A DNA stretch of 64,000 nucleotides from Methylococcus mesophilus (GTDB lineage Bacteria; Pseudomonadota; Gammaproteobacteria; Methylococcales; Methylococcaceae), in NCBI RefSeq assembly GCF_026247885.1, contig NZ_CP110921.1, positions 2,165,001-2,229,000 of the forward strand. Direction: 5' to 3'. The notes beneath the pieces were generated by a model. That model searched no databases and was not told the DNA's origin. It saw only the letters and a program-made list of their open reading frames with translations. This document shows positions 28,382-38,016 of this stretch, piece after piece. The stretch's first letter is position 1; each line of letters opens with the position of its first letter. Made by a program: the position numbers and the translations under genes.

Positions 28382-29911
28382 ATGCTGCAAAAATACATAG
28401 AGAAGATACTGCGCGCGCGCGTCTACGACGTGGCCCAGGAAACCCCGCTGGACCCGGCGCCTGGCCTGTCGCGGCGGCTGGACAACACGGTGCTGATCAA
28501 GCGCGAGGACCTGCAGCCGGTGTTCTCGTTCAAGCTGCGCGGCGCCTACAACAAGATCGCATCGCTCAGCCCCGAGGCGCGCGCGGCCGGCGTCATCGCG
28601 GCTTCTGCCGGCAACCACGCCCAGGGCGTGGCGCTGGCGGCGCAGCGGTTGGGCATCCGCGCCGTGATCGTGATGCCCTGCACCACCCCGCAGATCAAGA
28701 TCGACGCCGTGCGCAACCGCGGCGGCGAAGCCATCCTGCACGGCGACGCCTACGACGAGGCCTACGAACATGCGCTGGAACTGGCCCGCGAACGAGGTTT
28801 GAGCTTCGTCCACCCTTACGACGATCCGGAAGTCATCGCCGGGCAAGGCACCATCGGCATGGAGATCCTGCGCCAGCGCCAGGACGCCATCCACGCCATC
28901 TTCGTGCCCGTGGGCGGCGGCGGATTGATCGCCGGCATCGCTGCCTACGTCAAGTTCGTGCGCCCGGACATCCGCGTCATCGGCGTGGAACCGGAAGACT
29001 CCGACTGCCTGAACCGAGCGCTGAAAGCCAAGCGGCGGGTGATCCTGAAACAGGTCGGCCTGTTCGCCGACGGCGTCGCGGTGAAACAGATCGGCAAGGA
29101 AACCTTCCATATCGCCCACCAGTGGGTGGACGAGGTCGTGACCGTCGACACCGACGAAATCTGCGCCGCCATCAAGGACATCTTCGACGACACCCGCTCC
29201 ATCGCCGAGCCGGCGGGCGCGCTGGGTATCGCCGGGCTCAAGAAATACGTGGCCGAAACCGGCATCCGGAACGAATGCCTGGTGGCGATCGAAAGCGGCG
29301 CCAACATCAATTTCGACCGGCTGCGCCACGTCGCCGAGCGCGCCGAGATCGGCGAGAAGCGCGAACTGCTGCTGGCGGTGACGATCCCCGAGCGTCCCGG
29401 CAGCTTCCTCGAATTCTGCCGGATACTGGGGCGCCGCAACATCACCGAATTCAACTACCGCTTCTTCGACGAAAAGGCCGCCCAGGTCTTCGTCGGCCTG
29501 CCCGTGGCGAGCGGCTCGATCGACCGCGAAAGCCTGGTCCGCGAATTCGAACGCCAGGGCTTCGGCGTGCTCGACCTGACCGGCAACGAACTCGCCATCG
29601 AACACATCCGCTACATGGTCGGCGGCCACGCGCCGAAACTGCTGGACGAACAGGTCTACAGCTTCGAATTCCCCGAACGCCCCGGCGCGCTGCTGCGCTT
29701 CCTCTCCATCATGGGCGGACGCTGGAACATCAGCCTGTTCCACTACCGCAACCACGGCGCCGCCTTCGGCCGGGTACTGATGGGCATCCAGGTGCCGAAG
29801 CCCGAACGCAAGGCCTTCCGGGAATTCCTCGAAGCCATCGGCTACGCCTTCAAAGAGGAAACCCACAACCCGGCCTACCGGCTGTTCGCGGGAGGCAGCG
29901 AGCGGGGGTAA
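28382..29911 (+). CDS. ilvA: Threonine deaminase, biosynthetic
   Basis: PLP enzyme making 2-oxobutanoate for isoleucine. 509 residues. The PLP lysine lies in PVFSFKLRGAYNKI, the phosphate loop is VPVGGGGLIAGIAAYVKF, and Asn in AASAGNHAQGVALAAQ. Two C-terminal ACT-like domains (from RELLLAVTIPERPGSFLEF and VYSFEFPERPGALLRFLSIM) mark the allosteric, isoleucine-inhibited form. The start is ATG at 28382. A long minus-strand ORF across ilvA and the next gene is a codon-bias shadow. Confidence 0.96.
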   Translation: MLQKYIEKILRARVYDVAQETPLDPAPGLSRRLDNTVLIKREDLQPVFSFKLRGAYNKIASLSPEARAAGVIAASAGNHAQGVALAAQRLGIRAVIVMPCTTPQIKIDAVRNRGGEAILHGDAYDEAYEHALELARERGLSFVHPYDDPEVIAGQGTIGMEILRQRQDAIHAIFVPVGGGGLIAGIAAYVKFVRPDIRVIGVEPEDSDCLNRALKAKRRVILKQVGLFADGVAVKQIGKETFHIAHQWVDEVVTVDTDEICAAIKDIFDDTRSIAEPAGALGIAGLKKYVAETGIRNECLVAIESGANINFDRLRHVAERAEIGEKRELLLAVTIPERPGSFLEFCRILGRRNITEFNYRFFDEKAAQVFVGLPVASGSIDRESLVREFERQGFGVLDLTGNELAIEHIRYMVGGHAPKLLDEQVYSFEFPERPGALLRFLSIMGGRWNISLFHYRNHGAAFGRVLMGIQVPKPERKAFREFLEAIGYAFKEETHNPAYRLFAGGSERG

Positions 29912-30088
29912 TTTTCCTGCGTCAAAGAGCCTGTGCGTGCTTGATAGGCAGGCCACCCAAATGTTTACGATGCCGTCGAAGCACGTATGATTGGCCCCAG
30001 TTGACGGCGATTTTCCGGACAAACCACGACGGCATGTTGATGGGGGTATCGCCTTGCGGGCGTCCCCCGAACGCATGAGGCAAACCCC

Positions 30089-32425
30089 ATGAGCTTGAAC
30101 TTGAGCGACTACCAGGAACATCTCGAACGGCTCGATCCCCACGTCAAGGACACTCTGGAGGCGAGCTTTCACGAAGCGGCACGGGTCATGTCGCCGGGCG
30201 CGCTGAAAAACTACATCGAAGGCGCGCGGGCGCTTTCCGAACTCGGGCGCGGCGCCGGATTGGTGCTCGGCTATGTCCAGCAGATGCCGCTGGTGTGCAA
30301 GGAAGTCGGCGACGAAGTGATCGCGGACGTCGTCACCGGCGTGATGAAACTGGCGTCCATGGTCAGCGGGGCGGTGATCGAGCGGCTGTTCGACAGCCTT
30401 CCCACCGCGGCCCGGCGGCTGGGCGATGGCGAACTGCTGCGGCAGTACCTCGGCCTGATCCACCAGCTTTCCGCCAAGGCACCGCGCGGCCTGCGACCGA
30501 TGCTGGACCACCTGGACCCGCTGTTCGACAAACTGACATTGGGGGGCCTGCGGCGCTGGGCGCTGTGGGGCGCCCAGGCCCATGCCCGCGACTTCGAGAC
30601 CTTGGCAAAGTACTTCGCGCTGGAGACTGCCGACAGCCTGGCGGTGCTGCAGCAGGAGCGGCGCGGCACCCTGTTCGTCGACACCCAGCGCAAGCTGAAC
30701 TTCTACCTGCGCGCGCTGTGGGGCCGGGATTTCTACCTGCGCCCGACCTCCGGCGATTTCGAGACGCGCGAAGGCTACAAGCCGTACATCGAACACGGGG
30801 TGATCTTCGTGCCCGATGCGTACGACGACTTCGGCCCAGTACCGGGCAAAGAGCTCTACCGGGCAACCGCCGCCCATGCCGCCGCCCACCTGGCTTACAC
30901 CACCCGCCCGCTGTCCGCGGAGCAACTGACGCCGGTGCAGATGTTCCTGATCGGGCTGTTCGAGGACGCCCGCGTCGAGGCGCTGGCGATCCGCGAATTC
31001 CCCGGGCTCAAACAGCTCTGGGCGCCTTTGTTCGAAGCCGCCCTCGGCAGCGACCGCAACGCCGACCCGATGGTACTTTGGCTGGAACGGCTGGCTCACG
31101 CTCTGCTCGATGAACGGATAGGGGCCGACGATCCGATCGTGGCCGAGCTGCGCGAATCCTTCCATGCCGCGCTGGCCAAGAACCCGGCCGACAACCGGCT
31201 GAGCTGGGCCCTGGGTGTCACCCTCTCCAACCGCATCAAGGACCGGTGGGGCCTGCCCTCGCTGCGCGTCCTGGAGAGCTTCGGCGTACCGTACCGGGAC
31301 GACAACCGCTTCCTCTGGACCTTCGGCGAAACCGAATGGGCCGAAGCCGACTACATCGCCGCCAGCCAGCGCCAGGTGCGCAGGAAGGTGTCCTTGATGG
31401 AGATGATCGACGAGATCGATTGCGAACTGGCCGGGGACGACGCCCAGGAAGTCTGGACCCTGGAAACGCCGTTCTATCTGGATCAGGAAGGCTGCACTAT
31501 CAATGAGTTGGAAGGCAAGGAGCCGGTCAGCGACCCCTATCACTACCCGGAGTGGGACTACCAGGTCCAGTTGCACCGGCCCAACTGGGCCACCGTGCTG
31601 GAGCGACGCCAGGCCAAGGACGACCCCGCCCTGGTCGAGCGGATTCTGCTCGAATATAGACCCATCGCCAGCCGGCTCAAACACATCATCGACGCCCTGC
31701 AGCCGCAGGGCGTGATCCGCCAACGGCGACGGGAAGACGGCGACGAGATCGACCTGAACGCCGCCATCCGGGCCATGATCGACATCCGCATGGGCGAGAT
31801 GCCCGACCCCCGCATCAACATCCGCACGGTCCGCAAGACCCGCGACCTCGCGGTACTGCTGCTGCTCGACTTGTCGGAATCCACCAACGAAACCTTGCCC
31901 GGCAGCGACCGGCCAATCATTCAGCTGGCACGCGAGGCCTGCACGCTCCTGGCCTGGGCTATCGACGGCATCGGCGATCCCTTCGCCATCCACGGCTTCG
32001 CCTCCGACGGCCGCCACGACGTGCAGTACTACCGCTTCAAGGATTTCGACCAGCCTTTCGACGACCAGGCCAAGTCCCGCCTCGCCGGGATGAAGGGCGG
32101 GCTGTCCACCCGGATGGGCGCCGCCATGCGGCATGCCGCGCACCACCTGCGACATCAGCCTCAGCAGAAGAAATTGCTGCTCCTGGTAAGCGACGGCGAA
32201 CCAGCCGACATCGACGAGCGCGACCCGCAGTATCTCCGCCTCGACACCAAGAAGGCAGTCGAGGAATTGGCCTCCTCGGGCATCATGACCTACTGCCTGA
32301 CGCTAGACCCGGAAGCCGACGATTACGTCTCCCGGATTTTCGGCCCCAACCGCTATACGGTAGTGGACCACGTCCAGCGCCTGCCGGAACGGCTGCCCAT
32401 GCTGTTCGCCAGCCTGACGGCCTGA
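30089..32425 (+). CDS. CbbO/NorD-type VWA-domain protein
   Basis: 778 residues. The C-terminal von Willebrand A domain has the MIDAS motif LLLLDLSESTNE and LLLVSDGEPADIDERDPQYL. The large helical N-terminal part (LSDYQEHLERLDPHVKDTLE, GLRPMLDHLDPLFDKLTLGG, LFEDARVEALAIREFPGL) matches CbbO/NorD proteins. These pair with a MoxR-type AAA+ ATPase (CbbQ or NorQ) to remodel rubisco or nitric oxide reductase. No cbbQ or norQ lies nearby, so the partner is elsewhere. The start ATG 30089 follows a 177-bp gap. CbbO versus NorD cannot be separated by eye. Confidence 0.82.
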   Translation: MSLNLSDYQEHLERLDPHVKDTLEASFHEAARVMSPGALKNYIEGARALSELGRGAGLVLGYVQQMPLVCKEVGDEVIADVVTGVMKLASMVSGAVIERLFDSLPTAARRLGDGELLRQYLGLIHQLSAKAPRGLRPMLDHLDPLFDKLTLGGLRRWALWGAQAHARDFETLAKYFALETADSLAVLQQERRGTLFVDTQRKLNFYLRALWGRDFYLRPTSGDFETREGYKPYIEHGVIFVPDAYDDFGPVPGKELYRATAAHAAAHLAYTTRPLSAEQLTPVQMFLIGLFEDARVEALAIREFPGLKQLWAPLFEAALGSDRNADPMVLWLERLAHALLDERIGADDPIVAELRESFHAALAKNPADNRLSWALGVTLSNRIKDRWGLPSLRVLESFGVPYRDDNRFLWTFGETEWAEADYIAASQRQVRRKVSLMEMIDEIDCELAGDDAQEVWTLETPFYLDQEGCTINELEGKEPVSDPYHYPEWDYQVQLHRPNWATVLERRQAKDDPALVERILLEYRPIASRLKHIIDALQPQGVIRQRRREDGDEIDLNAAIRAMIDIRMGEMPDPRINIRTVRKTRDLAVLLLLDLSESTNETLPGSDRPIIQLAREACTLLAWAIDGIGDPFAIHGFASDGRHDVQYYRFKDFDQPFDDQAKSRLAGMKGGLSTRMGAAMRHAAHHLRHQPQQKKLLLLVSDGEPADIDERDPQYLRLDTKKAVEELASSGIMTYCLTLDPEADDYVSRIFGPNRYTVVDHVQRLPERLPMLFASLTA

Positions 32426-32811
32426 AAAAGCCTCGGCGCGGCGAAGCCGACGACTCCATCGTTGGGATCGAGATTATTTGAGAGCGAAAAATAATCGAAG
32501 TTCTGAAGTTCTAGTAAATTACTCTCGCCACGCATGGCCGATCGCGGACCGGGCCAGTCAAACGCCCGCCGAATGAAACCTTGCCGACAAAGAAAAGAAT
32601 AATGAAACTACTCAAACACTTGCCATCCAACACGCGTTCTCGTCCATTCCGCTCGGACCGGCGGACCGTTGCGGCGCCGAGTGAAACCGGCGACCGCCGG
32701 TTCTAGGCCCTGTCGAACAGGATGCGGACGCGCCCACTGGCGTAGATCACGCGGACCGGCTGGCCCGCGAAGCCAGGCGCGCGCCCACCGAAACCTCTCA
32801 GTGGCAGCCCC

Positions 32812-34197
32812 ATGTTCTTCAATTACCGCGGCTTTCTGAAAGCCCTGCGCCTGGCGTTGTTCCAGCGGCCATTCCGGCTCAGGCGCTGGTTTTACGTACT
32901 GCTTTTTTCCGCCTTGTATCTCGCTTTCGTGGCTTTCGTGGCGCTCGGCCGCCTGCTGGATCACGTCTTTTTTCCCGGCTTCAGAAAAACCGGCGTCGAA
33001 CGGCCGGTATTCGTGATCGCCCCGCCCCGGAGCGGGACCTCCTTCCTGCAGCGTGTGCTCTGCGCGGACGAGCAGCGCTTCGTGCACTGGAAGATGTACC
33101 AGACCATCTTTCCGAGCATCTGCTTTCAGGCCGTCTTCAACGGTCTGGCGTGGATCGACGTCAAGTGCGGCGGTGTGATCCGGCGCCTGATGCAAGGGTG
33201 CGAGCGGAAGTGGTTCGGCGGCTGGGACGAAATGCACCGGATGCGCCTGGACCAGCCGGAGGAAGACCAGGCACTGTTCCTCTACGCCTTCGCTTCCGAG
33301 GCGATCTTCATGCTGTTTCCGTTCGTGGAGCCGCTTTGGGAGGTGGGTTTTCCCGATGCCCTTCCGCCGGCATCCCGCCGCAAGCTGATGGCCTATTACC
33401 GCTCCTGCATGCAGCGCCATGTCTACGCCAACGGCGGCGGGCGCATCCTGCTGGTCAAGTCGACCCATGCTTCGGGCGCCATCGAGTCGATCGCGGAGGA
33501 GTTTCCGGACGCCCGATTCATCACCATCGTTCGCCACCCGGACGAAGCGATCCCCTCCCACGTCAGCCTGTTCGTTCCGGTCTGGCAGGCCCATTCGCCG
33601 GAAATCGAAAAGGACGGGGCCGAGTCGAAAGCCTACGCCGCCCTGGCAGCCGAATGGTACCGGCATCTGCACCGGTTCCGCGCGCGGGTGGAACCCGCCA
33701 ATTATTACTGCATCGACTACCGCGATCTCCGGGCCGATCCGGGCCGCACGGTCGCCGCCCTTTACCGCCACTTCGGCTGGAACATGACCGAATCCTACCG
33801 GGCGGTGCTGCAGGACTTCACCGAGCGGCAGCGCACTTTCCAGAGCACCCATCGCTATTCGCTGGAGGAATTCGGGCTGTCGAAACAGTGGATACGCCAG
33901 GGACTGGGTCCGGTGATCGAAAGCCACGGCCTGGACGGGGAGGCGGCTTCCAGCCAGAAGCAACAGACAGAAAGCCTAGGGCAGGCGCTTGTTCCAGGCG
34001 GGTACCGGCGATCCTCGGCGTTCGGCCAGCAAGCGGTAATACGCGGCATGCAGGAGCCCGAGGAGGATCAGGGCGAGCCCGTCGGCCACCACCACCGCCA
34101 CCGCCTGCGTGCCGGCGAAACTTTCCACGGCGACGAGGATGGCCAGGGCGATGTTGCGGTTGGCTGTGCCGAATGCGATCACTCGCCTGCCCTGTGA
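32812..34197 (+). CDS. Sulfotransferase-family protein with overrun C-terminus
   Basis: An N-terminal hydrophobic segment (WFYVLLFSALYLAFVAFVAL) precedes a PAPS-binding 5'-loop, VFVIAPPRSGTSFLQRVL. The 3'-phosphate motif region FITIVRHPDEAIPSHVSL and YCIDYRDLRADPGRTVAALY follow, so it transfers a sulfuryl group from PAPS, probably at the membrane. Homology should end near GLGPVIESHGLDGEA (about 33945). The frame continues ~74 codons antisense to the BASS gene, ending at 34197. A TAG in the next frame at 33977-33979 suggests a small indel removed the original stop. The 386 bp before it (32426-32811) hold only a 34-codon ORF (32602-32706) with no known match. Confidence 0.78.
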   Translation: MFFNYRGFLKALRLALFQRPFRLRRWFYVLLFSALYLAFVAFVALGRLLDHVFFPGFRKTGVERPVFVIAPPRSGTSFLQRVLCADEQRFVHWKMYQTIFPSICFQAVFNGLAWIDVKCGGVIRRLMQGCERKWFGGWDEMHRMRLDQPEEDQALFLYAFASEAIFMLFPFVEPLWEVGFPDALPPASRRKLMAYYRSCMQRHVYANGGGRILLVKSTHASGAIESIAEEFPDARFITIVRHPDEAIPSHVSLFVPVWQAHSPEIEKDGAESKAYAALAAEWYRHLHRFRARVEPANYYCIDYRDLRADPGRTVAALYRHFGWNMTESYRAVLQDFTERQRTFQSTHRYSLEEFGLSKQWIRQGLGPVIESHGLDGEAASSQKQQTESLGQALVPGGYRRSSAFGQQAVIRGMQEPEEDQGEPVGHHHRHRLRAGETFHGDEDGQGDVAVGCAECDHSPAL

Positions 34198-34881
34198 ACC
34201 CGGCCCGCCGAAGGCATAGCCCAGCCAGAACGACAGCTCTCCCGCCAGAACGAAGGCCAGCAGGGGTTTCCACCCGGTCGCGAGGAGAGTCCCGGATTCG
34301 ACCCAGGTCACGAACGCCAGGGACACGGCTCCCGCCGCTTCCGCCAGGATATCCAGAGGCCGGACCAGGCGGCCGGCCAGCCGAGGCAGGCCGAACCTGA
34401 GTGCCATGCCTGCGATGAGCGGCATGCTGACGGTGCAGAACAGCACCGCCAGAAGATTCAGATAACTGAACCTGAGCGTAGCGCCACCGCCCAGGGCCGC
34501 GAAACTGGCATCGAAAGCCAGCGGCGTAAGGAAAATGGCGAACACGGGAAAAATCGCGGTCAAACCGGCAGCGAGCGCCAGATCGCCCCGCGCCATTTTC
34601 ACGAAGACCGGTACCACCGGAGCGAAGGGCGCGGCGGCCAGCAAGAGCATCCCGGCCGCATATTCCGGCGGAAGGGCGAAAGCCCGCGCCAGGCCGTAAG
34701 CCAGCAGCGGAACCGCGATGAAATTGAGCGGCAGTACGACGGACCATCGGCAGCCTCGAATCGCCGACACGACCGCTGTAACTTCGAGCCGTAGGCCGAC
34801 CGCCAGCAGCAGCCCTCCCAGGGAAACCATGGTCAGGCCGCGGATCAGAAGCTCAGGCTGTATCGGAAGATTGTAGGACAC
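33976..34881 (-). CDS. Bile acid:sodium symporter (BASS) family transporter
   Basis: 301 residues with about nine hydrophobic segments, for example LTMVSLGGLLLAVGLRLEVT, LPLNFIAVPLLAYGLARAFA and AGMLLLAAAPFAPVVPVFVK. The conserved GTANRNIALAILVAVESFAG carries the crossover Asn of the BASS sodium site. The substrate is an organic anion of unknown kind. The GTG start at 34881 lacks a clear ribosome site. The last ~220 bp overlap the 3' end of the convergent sulfotransferase frame. Confidence 0.82.
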   Translation of the reverse strand: MSYNLPIQPELLIRGLTMVSLGGLLLAVGLRLEVTAVVSAIRGCRWSVVLPLNFIAVPLLAYGLARAFALPPEYAAGMLLLAAAPFAPVVPVFVKMARGDLALAAGLTAIFPVFAIFLTPLAFDASFAALGGGATLRFSYLNLLAVLFCTVSMPLIAGMALRFGLPRLAGRLVRPLDILAEAAGAVSLAFVTWVESGTLLATGWKPLLAFVLAGELSFWLGYAFGGPGSQGRRVIAFGTANRNIALAILVAVESFAGTQAVAVVVADGLALILLGLLHAAYYRLLAERRGSPVPAWNKRLP

Positions 34882-35033
34882 GAAAGATAAGAGGAAGAGG
34901 CAGGATCTGGAACCGTCTTTCCTGGCGGCTGGAATACCACTTCAATCGACAGCGGAACAAACACGCTAAAAGAATTTGAATATGAAACGCGCGCGAAGCC
35001 TATTAGATGTGGGTTTTCGGACCCACGGCCGAC

Positions 35034-35285
35034 GTACTTTCTTTTGGACGGCCAAAAGAAAGTACGCAAAGAAAAACCGCCCGGAGGCCGCGAAAGCTTC
35101 CTGCGCTTCTACGAAAACCATCCATGGTTTTCGCCCTGCGGGCCAGCCTGCGGCTGTTCAACTTTGCTCCAGGCAAAGTTGTCGCTTTCGACGAGGGTCC
35201 ATCGAAGGGGCTCCTGCCCCTCGATGGACGAGCCGCATCCCTGCGGCTCCCCTTCGGGCTATTCTCGCCGAAAGCTGCGATGCTC
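35034..35285. repeat. Hairpin-rich intergenic element
   Basis: A 14-bp perfect stem with a 4-nt loop (35034-35065, arm GTACTTTCTTTTGG) is followed by AACTTTGC/GCAAAGTT (35160-35180). A stem CCATCGA-GGGG/CCCC-TCGATGG with one bulged A (35199-35227) comes next. The short repeat at 35232-35270 is shared with 27378-27414. All frames are open in places, giving pseudo-ORFs of ~90-110 codons, but there is no coding signal. The element fills the 443-bp gap before hpnN and ends ~40 bp from its ribosome site. Confidence 0.65.
35232..35270. repeat. Short interspersed repeat, copy 2
   Basis: GCCGCATCCCTGCGGC followed by TCCCCTTCGGGCTATTCTCG matches 27378-27414 at most positions in the same orientation. 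It forms the distal part of the hairpin-rich element upstream of hpnN. Confidence 0.6.
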
Positions 35286-35324
35286 GGCGCGGCCTAACGG
35301 GATAGCTCAAAAAGGAGGCACGTT

Positions 35325-38006
35325 TTGATCACGCGAAAAATACGCCTACGGACCCGTATCGACCGCCTGTTGTCCGTCTGGTTCTATTTTTCGATGCGCC
35401 ACGCCGTGGCGGTGATCGCTTTTTCGATCCTCGCCGCCACGGCCGCCGTAAACTACACTATCCACAACCTCCGCATCAACACCTACCCCGGCAATGTGCT
35501 GTCGGACGAACTGCCGTGGCGCCAGGACAAGCTGGCCTACGAAAGGGCCTTCCCGCAGTTCCGCGATTCCATCGTCATCGTCCTCGACGCCCCGACGCCG
35601 GACCAGGCACGGGATGCGGCGGCCAGGCTCTATCACCGGCTGCGCGAGGATGCCGCCCAATTCGAATGGGTGTTCTATCCACCGGAAAGCGGATTCTTCC
35701 GCGAGAACGGCCTGCTGTTCGACGACGCCGTGGACCTGGAAAAACTGTCCGATCACCTGGCCAAGGTGCAGCCGTTCCTGGCGGAGGTGTCCGCCGACCG
35801 GAGCCTGCGCGGCGTTTTCTCGCTCCTGGAGCGGGCCCTGCGCACCGGAGAGGACAAGGACATCGATTTCGCCGCCGTGTTCGGCCGCCTCGCCTCGGCG
35901 CTCCGCGGCTATCTGGACGGCTCCGGGACGCCCCTGTCCTGGATCGAACTGATGGCCGGCGAGGACGCCAAGCCCGCCGACAGGCGCGTGCTGCTGGAAG
36001 TCATGCCGCGGATCGAATACAGCTCGCTGGCGCCCGGCGAAAATCTCATGGCGGCGATCCGCCAGACCGGCAAGGAGCTGCGCCTGGAAGAAAGCGGCGT
36101 CGCGATGCGGCTCACCGGTGCCGCCGCCTTGTCCGTGGACGAACTCAAGAGCGCCAGCGTCGGCGCCCAGATGGCGAGCCTCGGCTCGTTCCTGGGGGTC
36201 AGCCTGGTCATGCTGATCGGGTTGCGGTCGCTGTGGCTGGTGCTGGCGGTGCAGATCGGCCTGGTGCTCGGACTGATCTTCACCGCTGCCTTCGCCGCCG
36301 TGGCGCTCTGCCAGCTCAATCTGATTTCGGTCGCCTTCTCCGTCATGTACATCGGCATCGGCGCCGATTACGCCATTTATCTGAGCCTGCGCTACCGCGA
36401 GCTGGCCTGCCGCTCGCACAGCCACCGCAGCGCCCTGAAACGCGCCGTCCGCCACGTCGGCGGTTCGCTGGAAATCGGTACCCTGACCACCGCCGTCGGC
36501 TTCTTCTGCTTCGTGCCCACCAGCTACCGGGGGGTCGCCGAGTTGGGGATCATTTCCGGCGCCGGCATGTTCATCAGCCTGCTGGTGACACTCGCCATCC
36601 TCCCCGCCTTCCTCTGCCTCCGACGCCCTTCCCGTTACCTCGGTCCCCATGCCGGGCATGCCGAGCCGCCGCGCTGGCAGCGGAATTTCCTGACTTTTCC
36701 GCTGCGCCATTCGCGGGGCGTTCTGGTCGCTGCGGCCATCGTCGCCGCCCTCGCCTTCGTGCAACTGAAGTCGGCGCGCTTCGACCAGAATCCGCTCAAC
36801 CTCCAGGATCCCTCCGCCGAATCGGTCCAAACCTTCCGCGAACTGCTGGCCGACGGCTCCAATTCGCCCTGGTTCCTGGCGGCGCTGGCCAAGGATGGCG
36901 GAGAAGCGGCGGCCATGAAGCAGCGGCTGGAAAAGCTGCCGGTGGTGGACAAGGTTCTGACGCTCGAGGATTTCGTGCCGGAAGACCAGGACGAAAAACT
37001 GGACCTGATCGACCAGATGGCGCTGACCCTGGGGCCGCAGCCGGCATCGGGCGACACCAAGCCGCGGCCCGCGCCCGACGAGGAGGCCGCGGCCGTGCGC
37101 CGGTTCCTGGCGACCCTCACGGCTCACCTCTCGGCCCACCCCGACGCCGCCGACGCGCCGGCCGGCTTCCGCCTCGCCGCGGAACAGGCCCGGCTGGCCG
37201 AACGCATCCAGTCCACGCAGGGCGAGGCCCGAACCGAAACCGTGGCGCGGGTATCTCAGACCCTGGTGGGCGGGCTCGGCAGCCAGTTGGACCGGCTGGC
37301 GGATGCGCTGAAGGCCCGCCGGGTCGGCATCGGCGACCTGCCGGACGACTTCCGCTCCCGCTGGATCACCAAGGATGGCGTACAGCGGGTCGAAATCCGG
37401 CCGAAAGAGGACCTGCACGACCCGCAAGCCATGCGCCGGTTCGTCGATCAGGTCCGGCAGGTGGTGCCGCACGCCACCGGGGTGCCGGTGCTGTTCCTCG
37501 AATCCAGCGACGCGGTGGTGACGGCCTTCCTGCAGGCCTTCGCCTACGCCATCGTAGCGATCATAGTGATCCTGTTCCTGACCATGGAGAAAAAAATCGA
37601 CGTACTGCTGGTCCTGCTGCCGCTGCTGCTGGCTTCCCTGCTGACGGGAGCGGCCATGGCGCTGGCGAAGGTTCCCTTCAACTTCGCCAACATCATCGCC
37701 CTGCCGCTGGTGTTCGGCATGGGGGTGGACAACTGCATCCACATGGTCCACCGCTTCCGCACCGCGCCGCCGAAGGACGGCATTCTCCTGCACACCAGCA
37801 CCGCCCTGGCCGTCGTGCTGAGCGCACTCACCAACATCAGCGGCTTCGGCAACCTCGCGGTGTCGCCCCATCTCGGCATGGCCAGCATGGGAATCATGCT
37901 GAGCATCGGCATCCTCGCGACGCTCTTGTGCAGCATGATCGTGCTGCCGGCGCTGCTGGCGCAGACGGAGCATTTGGGGCGGCGGCTCACGAAGCCCTGT
38001 GGCTGA
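35325..38006 (+). CDS. hpnN: RND/MMPL-family transporter, HpnN type
   Basis: 893 residues in the inner membrane with two RND halves, each an N-terminal helix, a large periplasmic loop and a five- or six-helix bundle. Examples are LGSFLGVSLVMLIGLRSLWL, MYIGIGADYAIYLSLRYREL, then FAYAIVAIIVILFLTMEKKI, FGMGVDNCIHMVHRFRTA. The paired GIGADY and GMGVDN motifs carry the proton-relay Asp. Size and pattern match HpnN, which moves hopanoids to the outer membrane; related sterol transporters (BstA) are the main alternative. The start is TTG at 35325, with a perfect AAAGGAGG seven bases upstream. Confidence 0.82.
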   Translation: MITRKIRLRTRIDRLLSVWFYFSMRHAVAVIAFSILAATAAVNYTIHNLRINTYPGNVLSDELPWRQDKLAYERAFPQFRDSIVIVLDAPTPDQARDAAARLYHRLREDAAQFEWVFYPPESGFFRENGLLFDDAVDLEKLSDHLAKVQPFLAEVSADRSLRGVFSLLERALRTGEDKDIDFAAVFGRLASALRGYLDGSGTPLSWIELMAGEDAKPADRRVLLEVMPRIEYSSLAPGENLMAAIRQTGKELRLEESGVAMRLTGAAALSVDELKSASVGAQMASLGSFLGVSLVMLIGLRSLWLVLAVQIGLVLGLIFTAAFAAVALCQLNLISVAFSVMYIGIGADYAIYLSLRYRELACRSHSHRSALKRAVRHVGGSLEIGTLTTAVGFFCFVPTSYRGVAELGIISGAGMFISLLVTLAILPAFLCLRRPSRYLGPHAGHAEPPRWQRNFLTFPLRHSRGVLVAAAIVAALAFVQLKSARFDQNPLNLQDPSAESVQTFRELLADGSNSPWFLAALAKDGGEAAAMKQRLEKLPVVDKVLTLEDFVPEDQDEKLDLIDQMALTLGPQPASGDTKPRPAPDEEAAAVRRFLATLTAHLSAHPDAADAPAGFRLAAEQARLAERIQSTQGEARTETVARVSQTLVGGLGSQLDRLADALKARRVGIGDLPDDFRSRWITKDGVQRVEIRPKEDLHDPQAMRRFVDQVRQVVPHATGVPVLFLESSDAVVTAFLQAFAYAIVAIIVILFLTMEKKIDVLLVLLPLLLASLLTGAAMALAKVPFNFANIIALPLVFGMGVDNCIHMVHRFRTAPPKDGILLHTSTALAVVLSALTNISGFGNLAVSPHLGMASMGIMLSIGILATLLCSMIVLPALLAQTEHLGRRLTKPCG

Positions 38007-38016
38007 ACGCGATCCT

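Noticed and set aside
28316-32155. 1279-codon open frame on the minus strand
   Set aside because: It is antisense to ilvA and the CbbO/NorD gene, both of which have clear family motifs; the open frame results from GC-rich codon bias.
32602-32706. 34-codon ORF with a weak ribosome site
   Set aside because: No similarity or conserved context; cannot be supported as a gene.
34976-35328. Three overlapping ~95-110 codon plus-strand ORFs before hpnN
   Set aside because: They coincide with the hairpin-rich repeat element and share no coding signal in one preferred frame.
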